A stretch of 64,000 nucleotides of DNA from Lentinus brumalis (GCA_001792895.1 MARA01000004.1:992001-1056000); one strand, 5' to 3'. Shown: positions 24,462-38,000, numbered from the stretch's first letter. Translations and numbers: made by a program. Notes: generated from the letters alone by a model not told the origin.

Positions 24462-26604
24462 GCACTAGCAGCACGCTGGAGGACACGTTTGCGCAATGTC
24501 GACGTACGAATGTTGCAGTGTCGATTTGTATCAACGTGGTTAGCAGAGTCGCCCGCTAATAATCAATGAGCTTTCCTGAGCAGACATCAGGAGAGATATG
24601 CGCAAACACACCACCGTCAATCCAACAGTCTCGACCCAGCTCACAGTAGGAGTGGGATGCGGATTGGTAGCAGGGCGGCTGCGGGCGACGACGACGCGTC
24701 CCCGTGAAGGTCACGTGATCGCGCGAAGCGGGGTGAAGCGCTGGTAAGGTCCTAGGAGGTTTGCTTAGGCTACACGGCGGGCATGGCAGGATTTTGAACC
24801 CCGTAACAGGCCAGTAACAGTTCCGTCAAAGGTAAAATATCACCGTGAATTGGCCCAGAGGAAGTAAATGGCCAGTGAAATGTTACCTTTGACGGACCTA
24901 TCACGTGCTTTATTGCCCTGTTACAGGGCGAAACATTGTGCTTTGCCCGTCGTGCTAGGGTTTGCCATGTCCATGGTGGCAACCCTGGACGGAGAGATCG
25001 ATGAAGGTTAGCAGGCTCCGCGCGACGCGACGCAGTGCATCTCCGTTCCTTCCTTGGCCGACCAACCACCGCGCCTGCCGGTTCCGTTGCCCAGGTTCTC
25101 AGGTACGTCGGGCGGGTCTGGGCCCACTGCAGTCTGGAAAACGCGTTACGCAGCGCGAGTAAGTAGCCGAAGGACCGATCGGCAGGCAGGGCGATCGCAT
25201 CTGCATGCACAATCTGCGTTCGACGTGTCCGCGGCGGGCTGTGGGCGCGCGCTGAACGTACTAGTACATACATCCATCATCCCAAATGCAGCCGCTGTAG
25301 TTCGCGCACCCCTGAGGCCCGTGACGTCGCCTCGGTCTCCCGCCTGCCAGGTCTGCTAACCACTGGAAGCGGGTTCGGAGGCGCGTTGGTGAGTTGAGGG
25401 GGCGACCAGGGACGGCTCGGCGTGCGAAGAAATTTGGAGTGCCTGTGTGTAAGTATCTCGGGGCAACCGTGTTCATGGACACCAGAGGCGGCGGGAGTGC
25501 GCCCAGATTCCCTCTGTCTTTACGGAGGACGGTCCTCCGTGGTACATAGCATCAGCATGCCTCGCGCACTGCTCGACTGACCTGCAAGCCATATTCCATC
25601 GACTGCCTAATGCAACGCTGCGAGCGTCACGGTTGCCAGCGTCCGTCTTTCCTACGGTTTGCCCAGGACAAGATGGACCAAGTGGCAAGCAGGTAAGTAA
25701 TAACATATGTACCTATAGACGCATCGTTCAGACAACATGCATGATGCGACCAACCGCCGTGTGAGGAGTCTGATATTGCATTGCACTCACTGTGCACCCC
25801 ATATTGACCTATCTATCTGGGTGTGTGAGGCATCGCACACTCTCCATTCCTCCGGTCAACTGGATTGATGTCTTTCCACGATCGCTCCCCGTGCGTGTCC
25901 TCGTCTGTCGTCTGTCCGGACCATGTCGCGCTGAAGGCTCTCCGCCCAGGGTCCTCGTCAAGGGGAACGCCACATATAGCAAGCCTTGTTCCGTGCGGTG
26001 ACAGCTGGCAGCGCGTTGCAATTGTATGCGCTTGCATAGCGGTTCATCGGGCTGGCGGATATCCCGCTTGGCAGCCGCTTCGGACGACACGTCCGACCGC
26101 CCAATTGCTGCGTCTGTGAACCGTCTCAGTCTGTGAACGGCATGGCTCAACCTGGCCTCAGGTGACGACGCAGACCAGCGCTGGGTGATGCAAAGATACT
26201 TCGACATTAAGTTCGAGTAATAACTGGCAACACAGCGACACAACAGCTGCGAGAGACTGGGAGAGTAAAGAGGAAAAAGTAACGGCGAGAGGACTCCGAA
26301 CGACGAGAAATTAAGAGTAGAGTAAGGAAACCGGACGATGTCTTTGCTCTGACAAGAGAGCGCAGACTCCGTGAACAGCAGCGAGGAATCCGAACAAGAG
26401 ACGATGATATCGATGTCGGCCGATATCCGTGACGCCGCGCCCTGCTACCACGCAGGCCTTCATCGGCCCACGTACTTGGCTGCCCACACAGCGGGGTATT
26501 CCCAGCCATCGTTTGCCGCCGCCGCCGCCACCAGTGCCACCCGCGGCCAGCGGTCGCCGCTAAACGCGGCGAACAAGCGTGCCCAACACCTGCACGTCGT
26601 CCGA
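24462..26604. other. Gene-free interval (about 2.1 kb) with an inverted repeat
   Basis: No exon chain is found on either strand. The notable structure is the nested inverted repeat at 24803-24923. The left 300 bases should contain the promoter of the minus-strand gene at 24461; the right end is the 3' region of the Zn2Cys6 gene. Confidence 0.45.
24803..24923. repeat. Nested inverted repeat, MITE-like or hairpin
   Basis: The inner arms are 24822-24843 and 24875-24896 (20 of 22 bases match as inverted copies; core TCCGTCAAAGGTAA). The outer arms are GTAACAGG at 24803-24810 and its complement at 24916-24923. The latter sits inside a perfect small palindrome, GCCCTGTTACAGGGC. The whole unit spans about 120 bases in a gene-free stretch. 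Confidence 0.7.
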
Positions 26605-29600
26605 CTATATCCCGCCGTCGGTCCCGGGGAAGTACCGTGGGTTCTGCGCGTCGTGCGGCGAAGTCGCCATCGCCGCATCGCCGCCACCCATGCGCGTCTG
26701 GAAGCCCGACGACATCTGCGGCGTGAAGCGCGAGAAGAAGGTCTCCCATTGGCCTGCACACGTCGGCCGTCAGCATCCCGCACGCTGATCAGAGAGCCGA
26801 GTACGGGAAGAACAAGACGCACCCCAGTCGAACATCGTTCCGGGGATCCCGTCGAGGAAGCCGACGTCCGCCATCGCTTGCTGCTCCAGGGCGTTCCCGG
26901 CCTGCGTCTGGTCGAGGACGTTCATCACCTGCACGTTCTCCGGCGCGCCGTTGAGCGCCGGGTTCATGTTCGTGAAGTTGCCCGTGAGCTGCGGGAAGTT
27001 GACCATCGACTGCTGCCCCGTGTGGTCTTGCATTTGCTGGCGTTGCTGCTGTTGCTGCTGCTGGAACTGTTGACGAGCGCTGCTGCTACCGCCTCGTCCT
27101 GCGACTGCAGAGTCAACGACCATGGACGTCGGCGCGGACATGGACGCGGGGGCAGGCGTGGACGAAGACGACCACGCCACGGCGTCGACCGGCATGACAG
27201 ATCCAAAGCCAGACCGCAAGCGGGACGGGTGAGGAGATAGAGAGGGATGCAGAGGATCATCGTTCGAGCGGGATACAGACGACACCGCGGGGGGCGCCTC
27301 ACCTTCGTCCCCACTGCCCTCCCCACTGAATATTGTCCCTTCCGGCAGGTCCTTCTTCTCCTTGTCGTCGACAGGGCCCTTCGCAATAAACACACCGCCG
27401 CCGGGGCGGGTGCTGTCCTTCTGGAACTTGAGAGACGGGAGCTGTGGCTTGCCTTTCACGCCGCCGGTGGGGTTCAGAACTGGCGCGTCGCTCGGCGGCG
27501 GTTGGGGTGTTTGTGTAGCCTCATAGAGCAGAGCAATAATCTCCGCTGTCTGTGAGCAGTGTTAGCAAGGTTAACAATGAGACTGTCTGCGACGCGTGTC
27601 GACCGGCCTTTCGTCGAGATGACATATGTTCGGGCGAGAGCGCCGCCTCCCACTTGCGTACACAATCACGGAGTTTCCTGAGCTTCTGCTGAGCCTCTGG
27701 ATCCTGTCTCCGCGCAAACGTATGATACTGCGTCCGAGAAAATAGGTATCAGATTTGAGCCACACATCAGCACGGCAGAGAGCGCACCTGGATGAGCGCG
27801 CACGAGGTCGCGCAGTACGCGACCAATAACCATACGTCGTACATCGTCTCGTGCGCGTCGAGCCAATCGATCGCGTCGCCGGACATCTTGACGAGCCCCG
27901 ACCATTTCTCGACCGTCAACGAGAACTTGAGGTGCGCCGGACACGAGTACGATATGCGCATGAACACGCGCCAGAAGATCATGTTGACACACGTGTAGAA
28001 TAGGAACAGGAGGCCTAGACCGCCACCGAAGTCAGTAGCAGTTCACTAGCGGCGTGTAGCACGTCTCGACTTCTCGGCACTGGGCAGCGGCATGCGTCGG
28101 GCGGGACGGCAGCGGCACCCGTCGGGGACGCAGAGACGCAATGTGCGCCGATTGGGTACAGGAGGGTGAGACGTACCGCCATTGCGTGGTGTTTCTGGAC
28201 CGCGGAACTGCAAATCGGCTGGGAGGTTGTTCTTCCATGCCTCGATGTCTGCGAGGAGGGAATGAAGCTCCTCGTCGTTGGTCAGATTTAATCCGGCAGG
28301 CCTGCCGGCCGAACAGTCAGCCATGAACAGTGCATACGGCCGAGGCCGATGCCACGGCACGGGTCGTTAAAGACGGGCTCACGTATATATGGTCTTCTGC
28401 ACTCGCCCGAGGATGACACTCAACCGCACGAGCTCATCCAAGTACAAGTCGTTCGGGTCCCCGGAGGACGGCAGACGCGCGTCGCAGTCTCTGATATCGA
28501 TCATGTACGGATGCCCGAAGGTCAGGCTTATCCTGAGCACAAGGTGAGCGTCAGCATCACTCCCCTCGTTGCGCATGCATCCTCCTGCAGGGCGCGGTTT
28601 GGAAAGCAGACACATACCACCGATCGCTAATAACACAGACCCCCCATAGTCGTCTGCGCATCTCAATGTTCTGTTTGACAGACTCGGCTCTATGCAAGCC
28701 CAAGTCTTGCGCCTGCAGATACGGTGCAGACAACCCGCTAGGTAAGCAAACCGTGGTCGTGACGAAGCCAGTAAACAGCCCACCATGCGGATCGCGCATC
28801 CGAGCCGAATCCACAGCGCTGACAGCGCATGTGGCACGTACTGCGAATGGCAGTCGCCCACCATCGCGAGGATGAGCAGGGACTGCACGTTCACGATCGA
28901 GGCCGTAGACAGGACGTCTTCAGCCTTGAGCAGGCTGTTGACGGTGTAGCGTATCGACTCGAAAACCTTCTGCGGTACGTTCCGCCGCGTGGCCGCGACG
29001 AGACACATGGAGTACAGCAGTATGGGCGGAGGGGGATTGTTCGCGATGAACTCTTCTCGGGTGACGACAGGAAGCATTGGGGCAACATCGACAAAGTACG
29101 AGTTCACCAACTGCTCGATCACGTCGCGCTCTATGCGCAGGTCGATCGGCTTTGGAAGCGCGAGTTGCAGCTCGCCCTGTTCGGGCTCGTGTACGCGGAT
29201 TATACCGGCCCCATCCGCACTCAGGTCCCAGGAGTGGTGATATCGCAAGTCGTAAGCTTCGTACGTCCGTGAGGAGACCAACGGGTGCGAGTGGAGGAGG
29301 TGCGCGGTGGAGGTCGGACCTGTGCGGGGTTAGCCAACGACCGGCGCTGAGGGGGGATATCAAGGCCTGGCTCACCATACACCTTGATGTCTCCTCCCTT
29401 CGGATGCTCGGCCTGTGGGGACGACGTGCTCCGCTCCGCTGCCTCCTTCTCCTTCTCAGCCGCGGCAGCGGCTGCCTCCTCCTCCAGCTTCTTCTTCTTG
29501 AACCGGGTCTCGGTAATAGGGAGGAAGAAGGTACATTCGAACGAGTACTGTTTACAGTGCTGGCATAGCGGAGGATCAGTGTCCGCAAGGACGTCGCATC

Positions 29601-30620
29601 TATGGAGGTTATACCCAAGTCAGCCGGTCCACGGGTCCACGGTTGGAGATATGATGGGTGGGAGAGCGGGCGAGGAGAATAAATGGAGCTGGTAGCAGAA
29701 AGAACGCAGGTAAGAAGACGGACCTTATCTTTCTGGAGCGACAGCTGTCGCAGGCGCGCTGGGTCTTAGTTCGCTTCTTGCTGTCGACAAGAGAGGCCGC
29801 AGAGCCGGAGCCAACGCGGTGGATGTCTGTGCTGGAATCTGCACCTTCTTCGTCAGATGCCCTGCTGTTTACACTGTCATGCGCATACTTCCTTTTCCGT
29901 TTACCTGTAGCGGGCGGGGCGCGGAGGACGACTGACCGGGGCCGGGGTCGGGGTGTGCGCCCGACGGAGGCTGGTACATCATCATGCCGCCCGGATATTG
30001 GGGGTACGACGGGTACGCATGGTGAGCGTACGGCGGGTGGTGGACGGCGTACTGGTATTGTGCAGGGTGGGTGGGCATGGTCGGAGTCACGTTGGCACTC
30101 TGGCCGTTCGCTGGGGAGCCGGAGGACGGCTGGTGGAAGGGGGACGGGGACGAGGGGTACGGGCTGCCGTTGAGAGGGTACGAGGGATTCATGGCGGCGG
30201 GAGAGAAGGAGGAGGGAGCTGTCGGGGCCCCCGTACCAGGATAGGGCTGGAGGTGAGCGGAGAAGCGAGAGGAGTGCAGAGGCTGATCGCGGACGTTTGA
30301 GATGCGCGAACCTTTAGGGAAAGAGGGACGTAAGAGGAACGAACGGGCGGGCGGGCGCCATCTGATTAGAAAGAAGGGGGACACATACCGCGGTTATCGG
30401 AGGCCGGAGGCGGAGAGTGGGAAGAGGGCGAGGAGAGCGACTGGGGCGCGGGCTCTGGGACGCTCGGGGGCGGGGTGGGGTCTGTGCGCAGGGGGGCTGG
30501 CTTGGGCTTCCTGTGCCTGCGGGAGGAGTGGGTGTTCGCGGACGAGCGGGAGGAGGAGGGCGGTCGACGGGAGGCCGAGGAGGACGGGGCGGGGACGGCG
30601 TGGCTCGCACTCGCGTCCAT
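26605..30620 (-). CDS. Zn(II)2Cys6 fungal-specific transcription factor (one frame break)
   Basis: A nuclear DNA-binding regulator. The start MDASASHAVPAPSSSASRR opens a long Pro/Ser/Tyr-rich region (YPSYPQYPGGMMMYQPPSG). Then come a basic stretch and the zinc cluster ACDSCRSRKIRCDVLADTDP, PLCQHCKQYSFEC, with spacing CX2C, CX6C, CX10C, CX2C, CX6C. After it lie TETRFKKKKLEEEAAAAAEK and the Fungal_trans regulatory domain (LVNSYFVDVAPMLPVVTREE, MAQDLGLHRAESVKQNIEMR, RRLWGVCVISDRW, SLTFGHPYMIDIRDCDARLP). The C-terminus has a poly-Gln run and ends in GQWETFFSRFTPQMSSGFQT, with a stop at 26605. At least eight introns. The frame breaks at 29916-29919, where one added C joins SSAPPPATG to KRKRKYAHDS. 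The regulated pathway cannot be told from sequence. Confidence 0.88.
29916..29919 (-). other. Apparent one-base loss (C-run) in the Zn2Cys6 factor
   Basis: Unrepaired, the frame ends in a TAA (29869-29871) upstream of the zinc cluster. One added C in this CCCC run opens the frame into KRKRKYAHDSVNSRASDEEG and the cluster exon. Confidence 0.8.
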
Positions 30621-32000
30621 TCTTGTGTCCCGCGAAATGCGTCTGTGACGGATTCGGATGCGGATTACTCAACAAAACATACGCGTGTCCCGTTTGTCGC
30701 CCGCACTGGCATCCGTCTCTCGCTGCGTCTCTCGCTTCTCGTCTCCGCAGACACGCGGTGGGCTCGCTTCCGACTCGATGCTTGCGGGTGCGTCGACACT
30801 GAGCGTCGGTCAGGGCTGCAGGCTGCTCTCGAGGGCGGGATGTGTGCGAGATGCGTCCCGCTCCCCACCAACGCCCTCCCCCTGCCGACGTGCCGCTTTC
30901 AATCTCCGCGCGTCGCACAAACTCAGCGCAGTGCTACACCCAAGCATGCCACGCGAGATCGGGCCGGAAGATGTCATCATCATGCACTCGGACATTTGGC
31001 CACCAATCAAGGCAGTCGCCTTGATCTATATATTGCCGGCTCCTGGCCCCCTCGTCCCCTCTTTCTCGCGCAGAGCGTGACTCAGCACCCAGGTGGGCAA
31101 TTGCTCCGAGGCTGAGTCCGAGCAGCCCGAGGGCGACTCCTCGAGCGAAGCACGGTGGACAGGACAGGGAAGAGGAACGCCGATTGGCAGTCAATTACGG
31201 GTGCGATCAGAGGTTGCGTCACTGCGCGTGGTCGAGCGCGTGCCTTGTCTTCCGGCGAGCTTCCGGAAACGGACAAGCGTCCCTCTGCCATGTCACAGTG
31301 TCACATTGATCGCAAACACTGCCATCTCTGAGGCTCGCGAGTCGCATGAGGTCGCATGGTCTCCGTCCGCCCGTTTCCTTGTCCTGTCTGCCCCGGGCCA
31401 TGGTTATCGACGAGCATGCAGCCCAGCGAGCCACTGCCAAGTCCCCGCCCTTACATACATCGAACCTCACCCTGTCCCTGTGCGAAGCACGCCCAGCATG
31501 ACTGGGCACCGACACGGGACCTGTTGCGCCGATGTACCCCAGATTTTGCCACTGTGTATACGCTCACCCTCGTTCTCGTGCCTGCGTGGCAGAGCATAAA
31601 CCGGCCTCCCTTCACACTCTATATGTAATCCCAGCCACTTCCTTGCAAGTCGTGCCACCCTCCGTCCATCGGCCTTCGAAGTCTCCTCCGCCCAATCCAG
31701 CACATGCACTTCGCCAACCACCGCTTCTTCCAGCTTCTTCCTCTGATAGTAGATACCGGACGCCGCCGCTAGCCCTCGTGCACGCGCTCCCGGGAGCTTA
31801 TGTCCGAATCAGAACCGCCAATGCCATATAACTTATGTACGATGCGCGGAACCTGCAGGCTATACCTGTCCACTGATGCACACACGGAACATGCACATGC
31901 CCAACCCCCACAGCGACTACAAAGCGACGCACCCCAGAACGCATCCCTCTCTCGCATGTCCCGAACGAAGAACACCACAGTTAACCCCCATCGCACCCCT
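30621..32000. other. Gene-free interval (about 1.4 kb) between tandem minus-strand genes
   Basis: This holds the Zn2Cys6 gene promoter on the left and the ERF2 3' region on the right. A plus-strand frame near 30946 (MPREIGPEDVIIMHSDIW, then a short hydrophobic stretch) resembles the first exon of a fungal membrane-protein family, but no following exons were found. Confidence 0.45.
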
Positions 32001-34618
32001 TCATTCGCCCTTCCCGTGAGACGGCCCATGCTCGATATCCTCCGGCCAGTCGTCCTCGTGCAGGAACCCGGGGTTAATCTGGCGCTTGTCCTCAGTAGCA
32101 ACCGCCCGTGCGTCCAGCCAAGAGTACCCCGTTGGCCGACAGAGCATGTACACCATGTTTTTCCGCCAGCTCCCGTGCGAGAACGGGTTCGGAGGTGCCG
32201 GGCCTGGCACGAGCGACTTGTGGGCTTGGTTCCGGATCTATTGTTCGTCACCGTGGACGCCGTCCGAGCCACATGAGCGGGAGAATTACAACGGTCTTTC
32301 GTCAGCGGCGGTTCGCGCAGGCAACTGAAATGACATCCGGTCCGCTCCCCGCGCGTACAGTCAATGCAGTGACACCGACCGTCGACCGACAGGGGTGTCC
32401 CAACATGACTGGACGCGCTCCTGAGCACACCGGACGCCGGGCGCAGCACGTACCTGTTCTATCGTAGTAACGTTGAGCAGGAGGAGCTGTATGATCGGTC
32501 GAGTCAGTAATCTGTATTCCTTCTCGCGGCTGCGCAAAGTAAGCAGCTTACCCGAAGGTGGTACGACAGCAGCGCCGAGACTGGCCAGATGACGAGTATT
32601 GACAGGCAGAATGCAATCGCGCTGCCAATTCCTTGCGATGTGGCAACGGCGTGTCGGAAGCTCATATGAGACTTGTGCGAGAGCAGGTACAGATGCAGGG
32701 CGGTTGTGCAGATCACCAAAATCAAGGTCATCACCTGCGGTGGAGCGGTCGTGAGATGATATCCGTAATAACTCGACGCAACACCGCACTGTGCCTGGCG
32801 CCGCCGACATTGCGGACGGTTGAGGAGAAACTTACCCCCGAGAATAGGAACGTGAAGAAGACGGTATAATTTCGCCGCCCGACACAGTTGTTCACCCATT
32901 GGCAGTGATGGTCGCAACCGTCCACGCAATTATCGCACTAGCCGCGAGCCGCAGCCCGCAGAGCGTGAGTGATATATTAACGGACAGGTCAGCGATACAC
33001 TCACCATCTTGCAATGACTGGACCGTGGTGGACGGTATGTCATGCATGTCGGGCAAAACTTTGTCCGCACGCTGCATGAAGGATGAGTACGTCGGTCGAT
33101 TGTCTGGCCCGGGGAAGACACTACTACTCACATGCCGGCTCGCACCTTGAGGTCTCGAGGTAATGGTTGGCGAATGCTGCCATCCGCAGACGATGTAGCC
33201 GCGTAGGGCGGGTCGGGATCCAGATTTCGGGGGAGGATCCCAGGATCTCGGAATGCCTGCAAGCGTTACGCATCAGTTACCGCCGGCCCAACCACATGCG
33301 GCACAGCCACAGCATGTCCGATACTTAATTCAATTCAAAAACGACCACTCACCGTCGCAAACATGCTCGAGATGGTCAGCAAGCACATGTACGCGCCCAC
33401 CGCCGCGACCGCAGGGCTCTCGTTCTGCCACCACCACACGCACGTCGTCCCAAAGTATATGCCGGAGATCGTCAACACCAGCGTGAGCGACGCGATGAAC
33501 GCCCACGGTGAGTCGCCTCCTGTAAGCAGGCGACCGCCCAGGAAAAATCGATTTCGGGATGGGTGTAGCTGCCACTTGCGCATGGGCTTCCCAGTTTTGC
33601 TGTCAATGATGGGTACAGCGCACAAGGGCGGGTCCATGAGCGGGGGCGGGGTTGCAATGAAAGAGGCGTGGTTGAGCGAAGTGGTGGATCCCTGGAGGGG
33701 AGACAGGCTATGCTTCCGATGTCCTGGCGAAGTAGGCGAACGGTCGGTATCGGGCCCACCGCCCACGTTCAGCTCGAAGGTGATAGGTGACACTTCCGAT
33801 GTCCGAGTCTGGATGGGGCCAAATGCGCCGTTGGAAGCTGCGTGGGTCGGCGACACCGGCGACCGCTCGAAACTGCTGAAGCCGCGCTTGAAGAGCTTCT
33901 CAAAGCTACCGCGCATGCGTGCACCCGCGCTGATCTGGGCGTCGCTGCGTCCGTACGGGTTCGTCTGCGTGACAATTGTCGGGCGTGTAACACCGCTGGG
34001 CTTGGGGGGACCACCAATTGGAAGGAGAGGTTCACGGCTGAACTTGTTCGACGACCGGAGAGATGGTGCGATCGTCTCCGCCTTTGTCTCCTCCATAGAC
34101 TGATCCACACTGTCTGACCCCTCCGATATCCTGTCACGGGGTTGTGGTACACCCACCTGCGAGAGACGCACGGCGTCGACGGTAGAGCCTCCGAGAGACG
34201 AGAGAGAGCCTGCGGTCGAGGGACGAGGGAGAGGTGGCGTGGCAGAAGGCGGAGGGTAATTCGGGCGCGAAGGGTGGAAGAAGGAAGCTGATGGCAAGAC
34301 GCCTCCTACATGGGTTGTGCCTGCTGTGGGTCGAGGCTGGAGAATGGGCATGGATGCAGAAGAGACCAGCGGGAGCTCGCTTGCGACATGGCTCATGTTG
34401 GGCTGCGCACGAGAGCGCGAAGAGAGCACCGAGCCTGTGCGGGCATGCGTCTTCGTAGGAGCTCCTGTGTTGGTAGGCGAGTGTCCGCCTGGGGGTGGCG
34501 CGACGGCAGGGACTGTGGTATTGATGCCTGGGAGGCGCGGGGCATTGTTCGAAGGAGCGAAAGGAAGCTGAACTACCGTCCGTTGTGTTGGTGGCTGTAA
34601 TGAATGTGGTGTCGCCAT
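32001..34618 (-). CDS. ERF2: DHHC palmitoyltransferase, ERF2 type
   Basis: The enzyme attaches palmitate to cysteines of Ras-like and other proteins, in ER or Golgi membranes; in yeast, Erf2 works with Erf4. The first exon encodes about 420 residues: a long Ser/Pro-rich N-terminus, then [20 protein letters not shown], the first two membrane helices ([17 protein letters not shown] and [16 protein letters not shown]). Next comes [17 protein letters not shown], then the Cys-rich domain [20 protein letters not shown] with the catalytic [19 protein letters not shown]. Two more helices follow ([19 protein letters not shown] and [19 protein letters not shown]), then the TTIEQIRNQAH (TTxE) motif and [19 protein letters not shown]. 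It ends HGPSHGKGE. About seven introns; frame intact. Confidence 0.94.
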
Positions 34619-35083
34619 AGCGTAGGAATGCGGGAACCAGAAGGAATATACAGGATTATAAGAGTAGGACGCTAGCTGATGGATGGGCCGAGGTCTTCTA
34701 GCTGAGTGCGAGGGGAATGCTGGGCACCTGGGTGCAGCGGGGAATAATAGGGTGTGGCCTGCAGTCCAGTCGTGGATATATTAGAGCATAAAGTCACAGA
34801 GGAGGCTGAGGACTGTGCTCTCCCGCAGAGGGTACAAGGAAGAAGCACACGACGGGACGGCGACGTCTCCAATCGAGCAATCAGTGGAGGCGCTTCAGTT
34901 CAGCTCGCATGTGGCCCTGGTTCAGCTCACGCACTTGGTTCGGCTTGGATTCACGGCCTAGCACATACAACCCTCCATGCATGCTCGCACCACGACGAAC
35001 GTGCACGATCACCCACACTCATGCAGCCAACGGATACATGCACAGTCCGCGTTATCAACACATCCGGTCCCTCACCGCGTCCG
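34619..35083. other. Gene-free interval between Sac2-type gene and ERF2
   Basis: This is the ERF2 upstream region and the 3' side of the phosphatase gene. No exon, repeat or clear TATA box is seen. Confidence 0.5.
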
Positions 35084-38000
35084 TCAACTGCCCAGCCATA
35101 GCAACCTCTTCACCCCGTACTCCATCTTGGCATATACGCTCGTCATCCGCTGCGCCTCCGCCAAACTAAGCCACGAACCAATCGTCAGCTTGGCCCACGA
35201 TGCCCGAATCGCAGTCGGTGGCGCTCACCTCACAACATCGGCTTCGGTAATGAAATCTTGGTGGTCGTTGCCGATGTCCAGGCATGCCTGCCGGATGGCG
35301 TCCACAATCATGTCGACGGCCTCCTTGCAGTTCTTCGCACTTGACAGCTCGTCTTCAGACTGAATGAAACTACCATTCTCCCTCCGCGACCGCGCAGGAT
35401 CCACAGGGAGGGCCTTGAACGCGGCGAAGATGGTATCTTGCCCTGCGGCGGGAGCTGCCGCATCCGACAAGATTTGCGACAGCGGCGCAGTGTTCTTGCG
35501 TGAAGCTAGTGACAGCGAGAACCTTGAGGATGCAGCAGGGGCCGGGGAAGCAGGAGGCGTGGTAAGATCGACGCTATTTCGCATGGAATAGCTGGTGACC
35601 CGAGTATCCTGGTCTTGAGTATTGTGCCAGGTCACGACAAACCCTGCATTCTGCAGAGGATCTCTACTGGCCTCTTCAAGCGGCGACAAGATATAGGCGC
35701 CTAAAGGGATTATGTCCTTGGTCGCGCGAACCATAGAGTCAGACGTACCTTTACTGATTCCTACAATGTCTCCAAGAGGAACGCGGGTATACATCTTCAC
35801 CTTCTCCAGGGTATAGTCATAACTCTGTAATGCAGGCTCAGAACGGCATGTCCCTCAATTTTGAACGAAACTCACGATAATATACAGAGCCTTCGCGCTC
35901 TGTAAGACATTAGTATTACTATTCTCTTCGCGATGGGTTACACGCACCAGTAGCAAAACCTTCTCCTCGAACTTGTCGCCCACCTTCGTGTTCAGCTCTT
36001 CGGGAGCGAACAAAGTCCACCCGGACAGTAGCCGCTCGCCTTCTGGCAGGACACGAGAGACACAAGTGGCAATGGCGTCCTGTCGGATCTTTGTGATACG
36101 AATGAGGTCTCTGGGATCCGTAGACTGGAGCTTGAGCAAGAACTCCGAGAAGACGGAGGTAGTGCGATTGCCAAGCATGAAGTCGATCACAGCCTGGCTG
36201 AACCAGTCGCCGAAGGTCGACGTGTACATTCTACGCAGCGACGACTCGTCAGCCATCGGGCTGCGTGCGTGCTGGCAGAGACACGCACCGAGAAAGGGAG
36301 TTGACGCCATCATTCAGTAGACCTGCAAGGTCGCGCTTCCCCGTCCTGCCAAAATTATGAGTCCTTGCGCTTGCCGCATACGATCGACGTGACGAACCTT
36401 GTGAAGTCACCCTGTTGAGAAAGGAGTGAGCTTTATGGCACTATGCACTTCAAGAGCAACGAACCTTCAGGGCTGACGTCCCGGCGCTGAGGGGGACATG
36501 AGCTGGCATTCGTACACTGATTAGCAGTTTTGACTCACTAGGCACGGCTTATAGCATCTCCATTATTCGCCCATACTGCGGCACGCAGGTGTCAACGTCA
36601 GAAGAGCACTTTGAGAAAATGAGTTGTGTACCGTCATTGAACACGACATCCACTTCGGTCCTGTGCTCCTCCGGGTTCAGGAGGGCAACAGCGCCCAACT
36701 GCCTGTTCAGGACATAGCGAGCGAAGGCAGACTACGACACTGTGAATATCGATCGCACCCAGTAGGTGAAAGATGAGCGCACCTCGACGACATTGGTACG
36801 GTCAAGGCTATCGATGCAGTTGACTCGGAAGGCGCCTTTCTGTGTTGACATAATTTGGCGGTTCGATACCCAGAAGTAGCTGCAAGGTCACCTGTGAGTA
36901 CGAGCAGCATCGCAACGCTTGGTAGTACATACCCTTGGCTTTCGAAGGTACGCTCGAGCGTCTCGATGAGCTTGGAGATGTTTTCGTACCTGAACGAGCC
37001 CGTCAACGGAAGCCGTGCAACTAGTGAGAACATCCTCTCACTTCATCCCTTTCGTCTCAGCATGAAAGTCGTATGCGTGATACCTGCAGTCGCTCTGCTT
37101 TAGTACTGCAACCGAGCACGGACTCCGCGGACTCACTTGATGTCCGGCAAGTTAAGCTCCTTCACATAGTCTGCATACTTGGTGGTCACTTGTCCTTCCT
37201 TGCCGTGTTGCTCAGCAAGGTTCACGATCGTCTACGTGGGCAGTCAGCGGACTCCATTGCCTCAAGTGATCGCACGTACTAAGGGTCCGTATATCGACGC
37301 TGTCTTCGACAAATGTTGCTTGATTGCGTGCAGATTCTGGTCATGGGTGCGGTCGGGATTCAACTGGGGCGCTGGTTTCAGAGCCATCGCTTGCTGGTTC
37401 CAGAACAGAGGGACTGGTGTGCCAGATAAGTGAAAGGTGATCCTAGTGGCATCGGCGAGTACTCACTCGATCCTCGTATCTGGACATGGCTGAATACGTT
37501 CGACAGTCCCTCCCGCTGCGCCACTGTCAGCACGCAATGACTCATGACTGGGCTGTACGTACCTCTACTCGCATGACAGTTTCGGTCTCCACAAAGTTCG
37601 CCACATTTGCATCGTCGTCGATGCCTCGTCGCTGATACCGCAAACCCGCACGGTCCCTCGAACGACGCGAGATGACCATGTACTCGACCAGTACACTGTC
37701 GCCTTCCTCAGACGCAACCGGCTCCCGTGCGAGGTGGAACGATGACATCTGGACGAAGCCTTGCATGATTGGCAGGACATAGGGATGGAGCTGTAGTGGC
37801 GTGTGAGGTTATGTTCCGCGATGGCTAAGAATGCGGAACTTTGTACCCCTGCGTCAATGAGCGGTTTAGACAGCCATTCGTTCCACCAGAACCGACGGTC
37901 GACCCGGCGCCACAGCGGCAGCGCTGCAGACGGCTCGGCGAGAACATCCACGGTCTCACTGAGCGGACTGAGCCGTTTGGAATCGTCCAATGCATCGAGC

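Noticed and set aside
24783..24810. tRNA T-arm-like sequence on the minus strand
   Set aside because: The stem pairs only with several wobbles, and no other arms are present. It is part of the inverted-repeat locus.
26207..26776. 189-residue minus-strand frame at the 3' end of the Zn2Cys6 gene
   Set aside because: A spliced reading in another frame gives the coherent C-terminus GQWETFFSRFTPQM and a stop at 26605, so this frame is a shadow.
30946..31080. Possible first exon of a fungal membrane protein (MPREIGPEDVIIMHSDIW)
   Set aside because: The start looks family-like, but no downstream exon with a matching phase or hydrophobic helices was found.
36861..36871. tRNA B-box-like GGTTCGATACC
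   Set aside because: It lies inside the Sac2-type gene, where the other strand encodes the conserved VSNRQIM segment. There is no A-box or cloverleaf around it.
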